Assembly: GCA_003245715.1 (NCBI GenBank)
Contig: QKCJ01000063.1
Location: 1 to 45,301, forward strand
DNA length: 45,301 nt
Reading direction: 5' to 3'
From: a bacterium
GTDB lineage: Bacteria > Planctomycetota > SZUA-567
The translations under genes and the position numbers were made by a program. Positions 1-8,515 of the stretch are shown in pieces. The notes beneath the pieces were generated by a model, which was given only the letters and a program-made list of their open reading frames with translations, did no database searches and was not told where the DNA came from. Each line of letters begins with the position of its first letter. Within the stretch, counting starts at the first letter, position 1.

Positions 1-182
1 GAGAGCTAAAAAAAGGGAATTATTACAGAGACTAATAAGTAGAAAAAAACAGCCTCATATATTTTTATATGAATTGCCTGACATTATTTTTTAGGGATAA
101 TTATTTTTTTCAGAAAAAAAAAAATGTGATAGGCTGGAATGTTGTCGCTGACGCGACAACAGCAGCATTAGGAGCGTTAAAT

Positions 183-209
183 AAAAAAACGGAGCAGAAT
201 ATGCTCCGG
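183..209 (-). terminator. Rho-independent terminator of the acidic hypothetical gene
   Basis: Read on the minus strand, a perfect 7-bp stem (CGGAGCA / TGCTCCG, loop TATTC) is followed directly by seven T residues. It lies about 30 bases past the stop of the gene at 239-772. Confidence 0.88.
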
Positions 210-238
210 TCATACTTAATGCAAATTTCTGAAATATT

Positions 239-772
239 TTATTCAAATTTGTCTTTTTTATACTCAGCCCACGCATACTCGGCTTCTTCTCTAAAATCAG
301 GAACATACGCATCATCCTGAATCCCATACTCTATGACATCAGCCTGCTTGTCTTCTTCTTCTTTTACCCAATCTTCAAAATCTTCATCACTGGCAAAATC
401 ATCAAAAACGTTAAGATGTCCATATGCGTCAGCAAAAGACATGACCATAACGCCAGATTCAGGATTAAAGTCTTCATCCTCGCTAAAAACCAAAAGACTT
501 TTCAGCTTCGCCAAAATTTCATCTTTGTTTGTGTCTGTAAGATCTTCCATGATCTCTAAAGTTTCATCCATCAAATCATTACACTGCCAGCCTGTGAGGC
601 AAGGATTTATTTTAAAATTCTGTATATCTACTCCCAGCTTATGACCTTTGTATGCTTGGCACACGTAAATTTTTCGCTTTGTAAAATCGACCTCCAAAAA
701 AGCTTCACGTCCAGCACTAAATACCGGAAGGTCAGCGTCCTCATACTCAACTACAAAATTTTCGGTACTCAT
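239..772 (-). CDS. Acidic hypothetical protein
   Basis: The protein has 177 residues and I do not recognise the family. It has no signal peptide or membrane segment, so it is probably cytoplasmic. The C-terminal half is very rich in Asp and Glu (around residues 95-165), with an aromatic-rich end. The start at 772 is chosen because AGGAGG lies 7 bases upstream (AGGAGG ATTTTT ATG). The frame stays open to 862, but that extension would translate straight through a GC-rich hairpin at 796-821 and is not credible. The gene is monocistronic, with its own terminator at 183-209. The flanking region up to the divergent exporter at 1331 holds no other gene. Function cannot be inferred from sequence or context. 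Confidence 0.75.
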   Translation of the reverse strand: MSTENFVVEYEDADLPVFSAGREAFLEVDFTKRKIYVCQAYKGHKLGVDIQNFKINPCLTGWQCNDLMDETLEIMEDLTDTNKDEILAKLKSLLVFSEDEDFNPESGVMVMSFADAYGHLNVFDDFASDEDFEDWVKEEEDKQADVIEYGIQDDAYVPDFREEAEYAWAEYKKDKFE

Positions 773-792
773 AAAAATCCTCCTAAACATAA

Positions 793-824
793 AAGAGCCC
801 CTCCGGTTGCGGTCGGAGGGGATT
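793..824 (-). promoter_or_regulatory. GC-rich leader hairpin upstream of the acidic protein gene
   Basis: An 8-bp perfect stem (CCCCTCCG / CGGAGGGG, loop of 8) sits about 24 bases before the start codon at 772, in what should be the mRNA leader. On the minus strand it is followed by CTCTTTTA, a poor T-tract, so it could be a weak terminator or attenuator. Its CCUCC arm is also complementary to the GGAGG ribosome binding site downstream. Confidence 0.5.
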
Positions 825-862
825 TTATGCAACTGGCAATTTTTGCCAGAAATAAAAATCAT

Positions 863-1273
863 TCTCTTGCATCCGCAACAAATGCATTGAAATATATCTA
901 TATTCTATATCACAAAACAGCCCAAACAATACCAATAACCACCATAAACACCAAGGATTTACACCAAATCCCTATAAGTTTTTAGCGGTCAATAGCGGGG
1001 AAATTTTAGGGCTGTTTTGTGCTATGTTTTACAACATAAAAAATGGTGTCAGTGCCGTCTAGTGCCGTCCATTTACAGTTATATGAAATTGTTTTTTAAG
1101 ATTTTTTCAAATTTTTTCGATATGAATATAATTGTTAAATGAGTTAATAATTCTAATGATCTTGGCGTGAAATTTAAGCGTCATAAACGCTCTTAGAGCG
1201 ATTTTGAGGGTCGGGCTATAGTGATTATAGCTCAGAGTATATAGGCTTCTTAAAATCGCTTTAAAATGCTGAT
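863..1273. other. Gene-free intergenic region with repeats and an imperfect stem-loop
   Basis: No gene is visible. It contains a tandem direct repeat of AGTGCCGTC at 1051-1069, a small palindrome TATGTT/AACATA at 1023-1038, and a long imperfect stem. In that stem AGCGATTTT at 1197-1205 pairs with AAAATCGCT at 1252-1260, enclosing an inner 6-bp hairpin at 1215-1231. There is no T-tract after the stem and no obvious promoter before it, so an RNA gene is possible but not supported. Confidence 0.4.
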
Positions 1274-1307
1274 TTGACTAACTATTTATGTTTTTCATAC
1301 AATAGTT
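1274..1307 (+). promoter_or_regulatory. Sigma70-type promoter with overlapping palindrome, MATE gene
   Basis: TTGACT at 1274-1279 and TACAAT at 1298-1303 are separated by 18 bases, predicting a start near 1310 and a leader of about 20 bases. An inverted repeat with one bulge (AACTATTTATG pairing with CATA-C-AATAGTT, loop TTTTT) fills 1280-1307. It therefore covers the spacer and -10 box, as a repressor operator would. Confidence 0.65.
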
Positions 1308-1330
1308 TAAACTTATGAAGATTAAACACA

Positions 1331-2725
1331 ATGACTAATAATAAAATAACTCAAGGCAACATCTATAAAACGCTTCTGGTACTGATGCTCCCACAAATTG
1401 GCGGATTTTTTGCGATTACGGCCTTCAATTTCGCAGACACCTGGTTTGTCAGCCAGCTTGACAAGAACCTCCCGGCAGGCGCCGAAAGCCTTTACCTTTC
1501 ATCAATATCCCTGACCTTCCCGATTGTTTTTGGGGTAGGCTGTATCGCAATCGGCATTGGCATTGCCATAACTACGCTTGTGTCACGGGCAATCGGAAAT
1601 GACGACCGCGATCTGGCGCAGCGGATTGTGCGTGACGGGTTTATTCTGGTTATTGCGCTGACTTTGGCGATAACGGTTCTCGGGCTTTGCACAATAGATC
1701 CGCTGTTCAAAATGCTTGGCGCAAAGCCAGAGCAGATGCCGGTACTCCGTGACTATATGACAATCTGGTATTACGGTGCGATTTTCATGCTTCTGCCGAT
1801 GACCGGCAATAACGCGCTCAGAGGCGCCGGTAATACCTTCTGGCCTGGAATCGTGATGGTGACTGGTTCGGTCCTCAATATCATCCTTGATCCGATCCTG
1901 ATTTACGGATACCTTGGATTTCCCGCGATGGGTGTCAAGGGCGCGGCTCTGGCGACAGTAATCTCGCGCTCGATAACAGCGGTTATATGTCTTTATTTTA
2001 TCTTCAAGAGCAAACTTATCGCTATCTATTTGCCCAGACTCAGTGAAATGCTCCATGAGTACAAGACGATCTTCACCTACGCCTTTCCGGCGATGGGTAC
2101 TAAAATGATTATGCCGCTGACAATCTGCATCTATAATATCATGGCATTCAAATTCGGCAAGGACGCGGTTGCCGCGCTCAATATGGGCGCACGGGTCGAG
2201 CAGTTTGCCCTGCTGATAATTGTCTCAATGGCAATAGTCCTGATGATCTTTTTATCGCAGAATCTGGCCGCGGGCAATGCACAAAGAGCGCGCAAAGCCA
2301 TTAACTTCTGCTACTACTGCGCAGTATCCTACTCGGTGGTCTGTTACATTATTCTGTATTATTCAGCCGTACCGCTGGCCGAGTGGTTCAATAATATCAA
2401 GCAAGTGCAGGATTACTCGGTGACATTTATCTATATCAGGCCGCTTTGTTACCCGCTGGTCTTTATCGCCTTCCTCTGCCAGCACGGATATTTTGCACTC
2501 GGCAAGCCCTTTCTGGCAATCCTTATGGAGGTCTTCAGGCTGCTGATTTTCAGTGTTACACTTGCCTGGATTGGCGGATATTACTTCGGTTATAACGGGA
2601 TGATTACCGGTATTGCAATCGGCACCGCCCTTGGCTCAATTGTCAGCATCATCGCTTTTGAGCGCGCCTTCCGCAACCACCCGACCATTATAAATATTGA
2701 TGAACACATTACAGAAAGCATCTGA
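1331..2725 (+). CDS. MATE family multidrug/Na+ efflux transporter
   Basis: This is an inner-membrane antiporter of the MATE family (MatE domain twice, about 12 membrane helices), which exports cationic drugs or metabolites using a Na+ or H+ gradient. At 464 residues it has the usual length. Family features include the N-terminal KTLLVLMLPQIGG helix, a D-T-W-F segment in helix 1, and an N-x-x-L-R-G-x-G-N-T segment near residue 165, repeated in degenerate form in the second half. The start is the first ATG ahead of the typical N-terminal helix. The ribosome binding site is weak (GAAG, 12 bases upstream). The gene appears monocistronic, driven by the promoter at 1274-1303. Substrate is not predictable. 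The region after it runs directly into the YhcH-type gene without a clear terminator. Confidence 0.93.
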   Translation: MTNNKITQGNIYKTLLVLMLPQIGGFFAITAFNFADTWFVSQLDKNLPAGAESLYLSSISLTFPIVFGVGCIAIGIGIAITTLVSRAIGNDDRDLAQRIVRDGFILVIALTLAITVLGLCTIDPLFKMLGAKPEQMPVLRDYMTIWYYGAIFMLLPMTGNNALRGAGNTFWPGIVMVTGSVLNIILDPILIYGYLGFPAMGVKGAALATVISRSITAVICLYFIFKSKLIAIYLPRLSEMLHEYKTIFTYAFPAMGTKMIMPLTICIYNIMAFKFGKDAVAALNMGARVEQFALLIIVSMAIVLMIFLSQNLAAGNAQRARKAINFCYYCAVSYSVVCYIILYYSAVPLAEWFNNIKQVQDYSVTFIYIRPLCYPLVFIAFLCQHGYFALGKPFLAILMEVFRLLIFSVTLAWIGGYYFGYNGMITGIAIGTALGSIVSIIAFERAFRNHPTIINIDEHITESI

Positions 2726-2819
2726 TTTTACAGTAAAGAGAGTGGTACAATATTTCTTTTCCCAAACACATTTGTATAATCGCCCTTGTTTACACCAATC
2801 ATTTTATAAGGATAAATAA

Positions 2820-3266
2820 ATGATACTGAATAAGCTTGAAGACATTAAACGCATCATCGGCATTCATCCGGGTTTTGACAAAGCAGCAGAATTTCTGAAT
2901 AATAACGATTTGCCAGAACTTGAAAAAGGCCGCTATGAAATTGACGGCGATAATGTTTATGCGTTGGTACAGGAATACCAGAGCAAGGGAACAGAACAGG
3001 CCAGACTTGAAGCGCACCAAAGATATATCGACATCCAGTTCTGCATCAGTGGTGACGAAGTGATCGGTTATAAAAATACAGAAGAATGCAATCTTGCCCC
3101 TGAAGGCTATAACAGTGAGAAAGATATTGCTTTCTATACAGACAAGCCCGATTTCTGGCTTCCAGTTGCTGCAGACAATTTCGCAGTATTCTTCCCGGAA
3201 GACGCACACGCACCAATGGCCGGAACAGGCACGATCAGAAAAATTGTTCTTAAAATCAAAGCCTGA
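2820..3266 (+). CDS. YhcH/YjgK/YiaL (NanQ/EbgC-type) family protein
   Basis: The 148-residue protein is a compact cupin-like beta-barrel of the DUF386 family. Members act as sugar anomerases, such as NanQ on N-acetylneuraminate, or as the EbgC subunit of evolved beta-galactosidase. Diagnostic segments are H-Q-R-Y-I-D-I-Q at residues 66-73 and F-F-P-E-D-A-H-A-P at 124-132, which supply the metal-binding His and acidic residues. Length matches the family. The ribosome binding site AAGGAT is 8 bases upstream of the ATG. It lies about 95 bases after the MATE gene on the same strand and is closed by a strong terminator at 3292-3320. No sialic acid genes are nearby, so the sugar substrate stays open. 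Confidence 0.9.
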   Translation: MILNKLEDIKRIIGIHPGFDKAAEFLNNNDLPELEKGRYEIDGDNVYALVQEYQSKGTEQARLEAHQRYIDIQFCISGDEVIGYKNTEECNLAPEGYNSEKDIAFYTDKPDFWLPVAADNFAVFFPEDAHAPMAGTGTIRKIVLKIKA

Positions 3267-3291
3267 ACTAACGGTTGCGAATATTAAATTA

Positions 3292-3320
3292 AACTCCGCC
3301 TGACCAGGGCGGAGTTTTTT
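3292..3320 (+). terminator. Rho-independent terminator after the YhcH-type gene
   Basis: A 9-bp perfect stem (AACTCCGCC / GGCGGAGTT, loop TGACCAG) runs into a six-T tract on the plus strand. Confidence 0.93.
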
Positions 3321-3428
3321 AAATGAACTAATCATAACAGAAAATTTTTACTGCCGCGTATCATTGTCGCGTTTTTGGTAATACTGCAAAAGAAAAATTT
3401 AGCACCTGTCTAGGAATAAACAAACAAA

Positions 3429-4196
3429 TCAGGCATTAATAGCTTCTATCTGCTCACAGCATTGCTGGTAGAAGAGGCCGATATCAACTGAGTAGGAAAT
3501 ATACCGTACGCCAAACTCTTTCCATTTTTTAGCTTGAGTTGGAGTCTCAACAAAAATTCCGGTTGCGATATTTTTATTCGCGCAACTTTCAATTATTTTA
3601 CCGGCGGCCTCTAATACTTTTGGATTTTCAACATCACCCGGCACACCAAGTGACTGTGACAAGTCATACGGGCCGATGAAAATCACATCAATACCCTTAA
3701 CTGAAATAATTTCTTCAAGATTATTCAGCGCCTTGACTCCTTCAAGCTGAATTACAAGTATACTGTCATTTGATTTTTTGAAATACTCTGTTTTATCCAT
3801 CGACGAGTAATCCGCCGCCCGCACAAACCTGCACACTCCGCGGTTGCCAATTGGTGCGAACTTGCAGATGTCTATGACCTTGCGTACACTTTCAGCAGAG
3901 TCAACTTGCGGAACCTGAACCCCTCCTGCCCCAAGATCTAACGCCGCCGAGACGCTCTGCAATGAATTTTCAGGAACCCGGACAATCGGCAGCACGCCGG
4001 AAATATCAGCCGCCCTGATAAGATTCTGCAACAATGATTTATCAACCGGCCCATGCTCCATATCAAGAATAACATAGTCAAACCCTGCATACCCCATAAC
4101 CTCAATAAAGGCCGGATCAAGACTCTTGGCAAACGGCCCGACAACTGCCCTTTGCGCGATTTTATCCTTGAAGTTTTTTATTGATGAGAAAGACAT
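3429..4196 (-). CDS. HpcH/HpaI family class II aldolase
   Basis: The 255-residue cytoplasmic TIM-barrel enzyme is a metal-dependent pyruvate aldolase. It cleaves 2-keto-3-deoxy sugar acids (GarL type) or 4-hydroxy-2-oxoheptanedioate (HpaI type) to pyruvate and an aldehyde. Active-site elements are visible: D-M-E-H-G-P with His49, V-R-V-P-E-N with Arg73, and metal ligands Glu152 (Q-L-E-G) and Asp178 (G-P-Y-D-L-S), with the 26-residue spacing of HpaI. The ribosome binding site AAGGGG lies about 7 bases before the ATG. An AraC-type regulator is transcribed divergently from the shared 165-bp region, a common arrangement for an inducible sugar-acid gene. The exact substrate cannot be read from sequence. 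Confidence 0.9.
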   Translation of the reverse strand: MSFSSIKNFKDKIAQRAVVGPFAKSLDPAFIEVMGYAGFDYVILDMEHGPVDKSLLQNLIRAADISGVLPIVRVPENSLQSVSAALDLGAGGVQVPQVDSAESVRKVIDICKFAPIGNRGVCRFVRAADYSSMDKTEYFKKSNDSILVIQLEGVKALNNLEEIISVKGIDVIFIGPYDLSQSLGVPGDVENPKVLEAAGKIIESCANKNIATGIFVETPTQAKKWKEFGVRYISYSVDIGLFYQQCCEQIEAINA

Positions 4197-4327
4197 TTTT
4201 GCCCCTTTTCAGTCAGCAAACACAGATAATAATGAAAAATAACATTTAACAATACGCCTGGTAAACTAACCGGTATTTGCCAACCAGATATCCCGATTAT
4301 ATCTCAAAGTTTTTTTATATTCTTCTC

Positions 4328-4355
4328 TTGCAGGAAATATTTTTTACTCTATATT
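4328..4355 (+). promoter_or_regulatory. Promoter of the AraC-type regulator, possibly leaderless
   Basis: TTGCAG at 4328-4333 and TATATT at 4350-4355 are 16 bases apart. The -10 box ends only 6 bases before the ATG at 4362, and there is no ribosome binding site, so transcription may start at or beside the start codon. An inverted repeat AGATAT/ATATCT at 4286-4304 is a possible operator in the shared region. Confidence 0.4.
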
Positions 4356-4361
4356 GATATT

Positions 4362-5204
4362 ATGAAATACATTACCTGGAGTAAATTCACCAACCTCGGT
4401 GAGACCACCCACCACGCCATCCTGCACCGGCTAGAACCCGGAAGCAGGCAAGAGATGCACGGTCATAAGTTTACAGAGATTTTTTGGGGGATTGACGGGG
4501 AATGCATTCACACAGTAAACGGCCAGGAACAGATCTTCAGCGAAAACGATCTGATCCTTTTGCGCTCAAATGATATTCACGAATTAACCTGCAACAGCCG
4601 GAAACCATTTTCCTATTACCTTATCTGCTTTCAGACCTCTATTCTAAACCGCTTGCTCAAACGCTATTTTTCCGCAGAAGAGGATATCTGGGGAATGCAC
4701 GGAGAACTGCCGCTCAAATATCATATTCCGCCACTTTTACGGCAGTGGCTTAATGCGGCGATAAGTGAACTCATCGGCAACCCAGATGACCTGATGGCAG
4801 TTGAGAGATTCCTGCTTAATCTGTTATTTGAAATCAGGAAGCTTGAGGCACAGGCGACCTATCAATGTCCGCCATGGCTGCAGGAAACTCTGCGTCAGGC
4901 CCTCAAGCCGGAAAACTTCCAGCACGGCTCGACAATACTGGCCGATCTTTCGCAGCGCAGTTATGAACATGTTTCGCGTGTACTCAAACAACATACCGGA
5001 CTTACCCCCAGCGAATACATTAATAACACAAGGATTGAGTACGCCGCCGCGCAACTTGCGCTTACCGACCGTCCGATTATCGACATTTCAGATGAATGCG
5101 GCTTTGCCTCTCTTGGAAGGTTTTACAACCTATTCAAAAAAAGATATAAAATGCCTCCACGAAAATACCGACTGCAGCACCGCAGAATCATCCCTGCCCA
5201 ATAA
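4362..5204 (+). CDS. AraC/XylS family transcriptional regulator
   Basis: The 280-residue cytoplasmic DNA-binding protein has an N-terminal cupin sensor domain (about residues 20-95, with M-H-G-H-K-F-T-E-I and N-D-I-H-E-L). A C-terminal AraC double helix-turn-helix follows (about residues 180-275, with the second-helix signature I-S-D-E-C-G-F and P-P-R-K-Y-R). Length is typical for sugar-responsive members. It is divergent from the HpcH/HpaI aldolase, and I infer that it controls that gene in response to a sugar acid. No Shine-Dalgarno sequence precedes the ATG, and the start was kept because the cupin begins soon after it. The C-terminus is well conserved, so the family call is firm and the ligand is unknown. 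Confidence 0.92.
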   Translation: MKYITWSKFTNLGETTHHAILHRLEPGSRQEMHGHKFTEIFWGIDGECIHTVNGQEQIFSENDLILLRSNDIHELTCNSRKPFSYYLICFQTSILNRLLKRYFSAEEDIWGMHGELPLKYHIPPLLRQWLNAAISELIGNPDDLMAVERFLLNLLFEIRKLEAQATYQCPPWLQETLRQALKPENFQHGSTILADLSQRSYEHVSRVLKQHTGLTPSEYINNTRIEYAAAQLALTDRPIIDISDECGFASLGRFYNLFKKRYKMPPRKYRLQHRRIIPAQ

Positions 5205-5219
5205 CTCAAAATACCCATC

Positions 5220-5248
5220 AAAAAAAAAGGACCCCATGCGGAGTCCTT
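5220..5248 (-). terminator. Rho-independent terminator of the exported hypothetical gene
   Basis: On the minus strand a 9-bp stem (AAGGACTCC / GGGGTCCTT with one G-T pair, loop GCAT) is followed by eight or more T residues. It lies 27 bases past the stop at 5275 and between convergent genes. Confidence 0.92.
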
Positions 5249-5274
5249 AATTCCAATAATAGCAACGAAAAAAA

Positions 5275-6147
5275 CTATTCGGCGGAAACAAGCTTTTCTT
5301 TAACGGCATCATCATAGGTTAGATATAGAATATCGTCTATTGATGTTCTGCGGGAATTTATTTTAAGAACACCAAAATCATACGTTTCTGCCTGCAAATT
5401 GGAAACTGCGGTAAAACTCCATTTATTGCCATCAAAATTATCTACCTTGTCAGTAGCCTGAGCAATCACTTTATCACCTTTAAAAAGATCAAACTCTATC
5501 TGCAGCTTATCCTTTTGGGTGTTTTCCGGAAACATAACCGTTCCCGTGATTTCAACACCATGGTTATCAGCAACTTCCTTAGTAATATACACCATACAGG
5601 TCTTGCCATTTAGACGCTGCGCAATAGATTTATTCTTAGCCTCATCCGCCTTCTTTTGAGCCAAATATTTAGCTTTGGCGTCATAAAATTCCGGTGAAAA
5701 AATAATAATTTCAGAGTAATTCTCACGCTCAGGTCCCCTAATATATGCAGCCTTAGCCGTTATTCCCTGCAACTTACCAGTTATCTGGCTGTAACGTTCA
5801 AGAGGTTTCGCAAGCCATGACTTATCAAGAGTATAATATGTCACCATGATTGAGTATTTTGGTGCCATAAACTTTTTCACACTCTGATTGAATTTTTTGA
5901 TCTCCCCCTTAACAACCACACATTTAACCGCATCGTCTTCCGTTTCTTCGCATGACTTAAGCCTTACATTCAAGCCAATTTCACCGAACTGTTTGACAAT
6001 ATCAGTCAACTTGCCATGCGTACGATAGCCATTAGCCAACGCTTCAACAAAGGCTTTTTCATCGTCAGCCCTTATACCTCCTGAGAGAAAAACAAAACAT
6101 ACAAAAAACAGAAACATATTTTTTACATAACTGCCACGAAAATCCAT
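5275..6147 (-). CDS. Exported hypothetical protein
   Basis: I do not recognise the family. The 290-residue product starts with a signal peptide (hydrophobic F-L-F-F-V-C-F-V-F-L core, about residues 13-24, with a likely cut after G-G-I-R-A). The mature part is Lys-rich and looks like mixed alpha/beta. A pair of cysteines around residues 65-75 and one near 185 could form disulfides in the periplasm. The start at 6147 is chosen because GAGGTG lies 7 bases upstream. An in-frame ATG at 6162 has no properly spaced ribosome binding site and actually overlaps that element. The gene is monocistronic with a strong terminator. An inverted repeat TATAACAA/TTGTTATA lies upstream at 6273-6301. Confidence 0.75.
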   Translation of the reverse strand: MDFRGSYVKNMFLFFVCFVFLSGGIRADDEKAFVEALANGYRTHGKLTDIVKQFGEIGLNVRLKSCEETEDDAVKCVVVKGEIKKFNQSVKKFMAPKYSIMVTYYTLDKSWLAKPLERYSQITGKLQGITAKAAYIRGPERENYSEIIIFSPEFYDAKAKYLAQKKADEAKNKSIAQRLNGKTCMVYITKEVADNHGVEITGTVMFPENTQKDKLQIEFDLFKGDKVIAQATDKVDNFDGNKWSFTAVSNLQAETYDFGVLKINSRRTSIDDILYLTYDDAVKEKLVSAE

Positions 6148-6272
6148 TTTAACACACCTCATTCCTACAAATTATGAATAAACAATACAACATTTATTTT
6201 TATCTTAGCCACAAGGAATATCTTTGAAAGTTTTTTTATTGTTAGAATAATAGAATAACAGGCGTGCAGACC

Positions 6273-6301
6273 TATAACAACTTTAAAGACAAATTGTTAT
6301 A
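6273..6301. repeat. Inverted repeat between the exported protein and TRAP genes
   Basis: TATAACAA at 6273-6280 and TTGTTATA at 6294-6301 form perfect 8-bp arms 13 bases apart. It is in the upstream region of the gene starting at 6147 and could be an operator. There is no T-tract to make it a terminator. Confidence 0.4.
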
Positions 6302-6371
6302 AAACATAAAATACACAAAAAAAACACAGCAAACAGTAGCATAACCGGCTAGAAATTTGAAATAATGGATT

Positions 6372-8495
6372 TTATGAGGATCGGGATTTTTTCCAGAAGT
6401 ACTGGCTCAAAGCAAAACAAAACAATGCAAGTATTGCAACCAGATTCCATTGGGAGCGATTGAAAAAAGCAAAATTACGCATTACATAATCAGGCCAGGC
6501 AAAAACCACGCAGCCGATAATCAGCAGTGGGAACTCATAGGGGATCTGATACCACTTAATACTAGTGATAAAGTAGCGTTGGGTTATTATCGCAAAAATC
6601 ATCATGGCCAGAAGCGCGGCGATAAAAATGTAAAACATGTACCAGCCAATTGAAATATTAATCCATTCACCGTCGACCGAACGCATCAGGAGGAACTCGG
6701 TATTGAAAACAAACATGAATGGCAGAACCGCGGTTCTAAGGTCATACGTAAACCCCTGAACCCCGGTTTTAAGCGGATTACTCTTGGCAATAGCTGAAGC
6801 AGCATAGGCAGCAAGCCCCACAGGCGGCGTATCATCAGCCAGAATTCCAAAATAAAAGACAAACAGATGCGCGGCAAGAACCGGAATCAGCACACCACTG
6901 TCATCGGCAAGCTGGATAATTATACCGGCGGTCAAGGACGCCATGACAATATAAGTCGCAGTTGTGGGAAGCCCCATACCTAGGATTAATGACGCTACCC
7001 CGGCAAAAAGAAGAATCAGAAAGATACTGTTACCGGCAAAGGTGTCTACCGCCTCAACAATAAGCTGCCCTCCTCCCATGGTAACAGAACCGACAATTAT
7101 CCCTGCCGCAGCTACGGCAACACCGATAGTAATCATGTTTCTGGCACCGGCAATCAGGCTCGCCAGCAGTTCGTGAAAACTCTTTATAAGCCCGCCCCCA
7201 ATTCCTTCAGACTCGTTTTTTGCGGCAAGATAAAGATTACGAACAATAATGAGGGCAACCAGAAATATTATCGCCCTGAAGGCAGCTTTCTCCGGTGAAT
7301 GACGCGCAATTATCAGCTCATACAGCATCATGCCAATTGGAAACAGGAAATGCAGACCGCCCCTTAATGTCTCAAAAAAATCCGGCAGCTCATAAACCGG
7401 CAACCCCTTTAAACCAAGCTTGCATGCCTCAAGGTGGGTGATATAAATAAGCGCAAGGTATGAGACAATCGCCGGAATAAACGCTGCACGCAAAACTTCA
7501 AAATAGGACAACCCGCAATACTCGGCAATAATGAACGCCGCCGCCCCCATAATTGGTGGCATGAGCTGACCGTTGGTACTGGCAGCCACCTCAACAGCAG
7601 CGGCTTTCTCGGCCGGGTAACCGGACTTTTTCATTAAAGGGATTGTAAACATACCGGTTGTCACGGTGTTGGCGATACTTGAGCCTGAGACCATGCCAGT
7701 CAGCCCGCTGGCGAGAACCGCCGCCTTGGCCGGACCACCGCGGTAACGCCCCAGCAAGCTGTACGCGACATTCACAAAAAACTCTCCGCCTCCGGATTTT
7801 TCAAGGATGGAGCCGAAAAGAACAAAGAGGAAAACCATATTCGCAGAAACATCCAGCGGAACACCGAAAATCCCCTGCGTACCAATGGCAAGCTTGGTGA
7901 TTATGTATTCAAAGCTGCGCGCGCGAAACTGCATTACAGCCGGTATAAAATCAGACTGGGCAAAATGGCAATACAAGATGAAGAGCAGCGCCAGAACCGC
8001 CAAAGGCCAGCCAAGAGTGCGTCTGGTCCCTTCAAGAAGCAGGATAACAATTGCCGTACTCATAACCATATCAAGCGTACTGGCATTCCCCATCCGCGCA
8101 GCAATCTCTTCATAATTGACAACCATATACATTACGCTGACAGCAGAGAGCAGAGCAAGTATAATGTCAATTACCGGCAGTTTGTCCGTGTCCCAGAGCG
8201 CTCTTAATTTACCAGGCTTCAGCTTTTTAAGCATCGGAAAAGAGAGATAGGCCAGGCTTAAGGCAAAAGCCAGATGAATTGCCCTGACGTAACTGCTGTT
8301 AAGAAGAATAAACTCGGGCAAGGCAAGCTGAAATAACGACCAGCATACGGCAACAATACCAGTAAGCCATTTGGTTAACCCAATATGCTTGCGTGCGACA
8401 GACTCATGCTCCTCGATTATACTCTGGGCATTCTCCTGAAAATCTTCATCAGCTTCTAAATAATGTTTATTCGGTCGTTTATTCTTCATTACCAT
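6372..8495 (-). CDS. TRAP transporter fused 4TM/12TM permease (TAXI type)
   Basis: This inner-membrane protein fuses the small (DctQ-like) and large (DctM-like) subunits of a tripartite ATP-independent periplasmic transporter, as in TAXI systems. It couples ion gradients to uptake of a substrate delivered by the periplasmic binding protein encoded upstream. The product has about 707 residues and many hydrophobic helices. Typical DctM segments are seen: G-G-G-E-F-F near the first third, L-T-G-M-V-S-G-S-S-I-A-N-T-V-T-T-G, and G-M-G-L-P-T-T-A-T-Y in the second half. The start at 8495 (or the in-frame ATG at 8489) is preferred. The frame is open to 8555, but that extension reads through a terminator hairpin at 8516-8544. 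No strong ribosome binding site is visible. Substrates of TAXI systems are often glutamate or other carboxylates, but this one is not identified. Confidence 0.93.
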   Translation of the reverse strand: MVMKNKRPNKHYLEADEDFQENAQSIIEEHESVARKHIGLTKWLTGIVAVCWSLFQLALPEFILLNSSYVRAIHLAFALSLAYLSFPMLKKLKPGKLRALWDTDKLPVIDIILALLSAVSVMYMVVNYEEIAARMGNASTLDMVMSTAIVILLLEGTRRTLGWPLAVLALLFILYCHFAQSDFIPAVMQFRARSFEYIITKLAIGTQGIFGVPLDVSANMVFLFVLFGSILEKSGGGEFFVNVAYSLLGRYRGGPAKAAVLASGLTGMVSGSSIANTVTTGMFTIPLMKKSGYPAEKAAAVEVAASTNGQLMPPIMGAAAFIIAEYCGLSYFEVLRAAFIPAIVSYLALIYITHLEACKLGLKGLPVYELPDFFETLRGGLHFLFPIGMMLYELIIARHSPEKAAFRAIIFLVALIIVRNLYLAAKNESEGIGGGLIKSFHELLASLIAGARNMITIGVAVAAAGIIVGSVTMGGGQLIVEAVDTFAGNSIFLILLFAGVASLILGMGLPTTATYIVMASLTAGIIIQLADDSGVLIPVLAAHLFVFYFGILADDTPPVGLAAYAASAIAKSNPLKTGVQGFTYDLRTAVLPFMFVFNTEFLLMRSVDGEWINISIGWYMFYIFIAALLAMMIFAIITQRYFITSIKWYQIPYEFPLLIIGCVVFAWPDYVMRNFAFFNRSQWNLVAILALFCFALSQYFWKKSRSS

Positions 8496-8515
8496 TGTTT
8501 CATCACGGGTGTCTG

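Noticed and set aside
141..160. Perfect 8-bp hairpin as a second terminator near the left edge
   Set aside because: There is no T-tract next to the stem on either strand; the A/T-run is 16 bases away. The real terminator of the nearby gene is at 183-209.
1583..2056. Antisense open frame inside the MATE gene
   Set aside because: The plus-strand MATE gene is clear, and the antisense frame lacks a ribosome binding site and any family resemblance.
2799..3335. Antisense open frame over the YhcH-type gene
   Set aside because: It overlaps a well-conserved gene and its terminator; codon pattern mirrors the sense gene.
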